A stretch of 23,028 bases of DNA, taken from NCBI GenBank assembly GCA_937888775.1, contig CALAQT010000555.1, positions 1 to 23,028 on the forward strand, in the 5' to 3' direction. The DNA comes from an uncultured Actinomycetes bacterium (lineage in GTDB: Bacteria > Actinomycetota > Thermoleophilia > Solirubrobacterales > Solirubrobacteraceae). A model generated the notes under the pieces. The model saw only the letters and a program-made list of their open reading frames with translations. It was not told where the DNA came from and did not search any database. A program made the translations under genes and the position numbers. Shown here piece by piece: positions 22,874 through 23,028 of the stretch. The stretch's first letter is position 1; every line of letters begins with the position of its first letter.

Positions 22874-23028
22874 CCTGACTGGGCGTGAGTTGGCCGGCCG
22901 AGACTACTCGTTCGGCCGATTGCCGCAGCGGGCACGTCCGCCATGGTGCTCTTGCTGCTCGTCATAGCGGTCTTGCCCTCAGCCAGGTCCCAGGCGAGTG
23001 GTTCATCCTCTGCTGACAGGGCTGTGAG

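Overview
The window is GC-rich with sparse coding and many broken genes. It looks like an accessory stretch of an actinobacterial chromosome, and I would guess Thermoleophilia/Solirubrobacterales. That guess rests on the style of the secreted proteins (Cys-rich seven-fold propeller repeats, RCC1-type repeats, a LamG protein with an Arg/Thr-rich Ig-like tail, a lipoprotein with duplicated CMRAHG motifs) and is inference, not a database result.

Layout. 1-1.3 kb: a possible gene start running off the left edge, a 100-residue hypothetical protein, and a small two-helix membrane protein with its own terminator. 1.5-2.8 kb: a complete IS630-family element whose transposase is split over two frames. 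2.9-3.5 kb: two short, closely spaced hypothetical genes, followed by about 900 bases in which I see no gene. 4.4-5.5 kb: an ECF-type sigma factor overlapping a single-span membrane protein that is probably its anti-sigma factor. 5.5-6.75 kb: an insertion-sequence graveyard, with a frameshifted ISL3-type transposase fragment, a truncated Cys-rich gene of lower GC, and a 296-base end fragment of the same IS630 element.

6.75-10.2 kb: a minus-strand block that looks like an integrated mobile element. It carries a tyrosine recombinase, two tiny overlapping genes, a serine recombinase coupled to an unknown 123-residue protein, and a small helix-turn-helix protein. A directly repeated motif lies upstream of the tyrosine recombinase. 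10.3-15.4 kb: two minus-strand genes for large secreted proteins. The RCC1-repeat protein is broken by two apparent frameshifts and stops after three repeats; the 1011-residue propeller protein is intact. A plus-strand LamG-domain secreted protein diverges from them at 15.7 kb. 17-18.2 kb is gene-poor and holds related hairpin repeats. 18.2-20.5 kb has a lipoprotein and an intact M29-type aminopeptidase. 20.5-23 kb is decayed mobile DNA: two serine-recombinase fragments pointing towards each other, a 106-base inverted repeat pair (one mismatch) and 73-base tandem repeats between its arms.

The functional units I would trust are the sigma/anti-sigma pair, the mobile-element block with two kinds of recombinase, the cell-surface proteins and the aminopeptidase. 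Several frames break at short G/C runs, so either gene decay or base-calling/assembly indels may be involved; the sequence alone cannot separate these.
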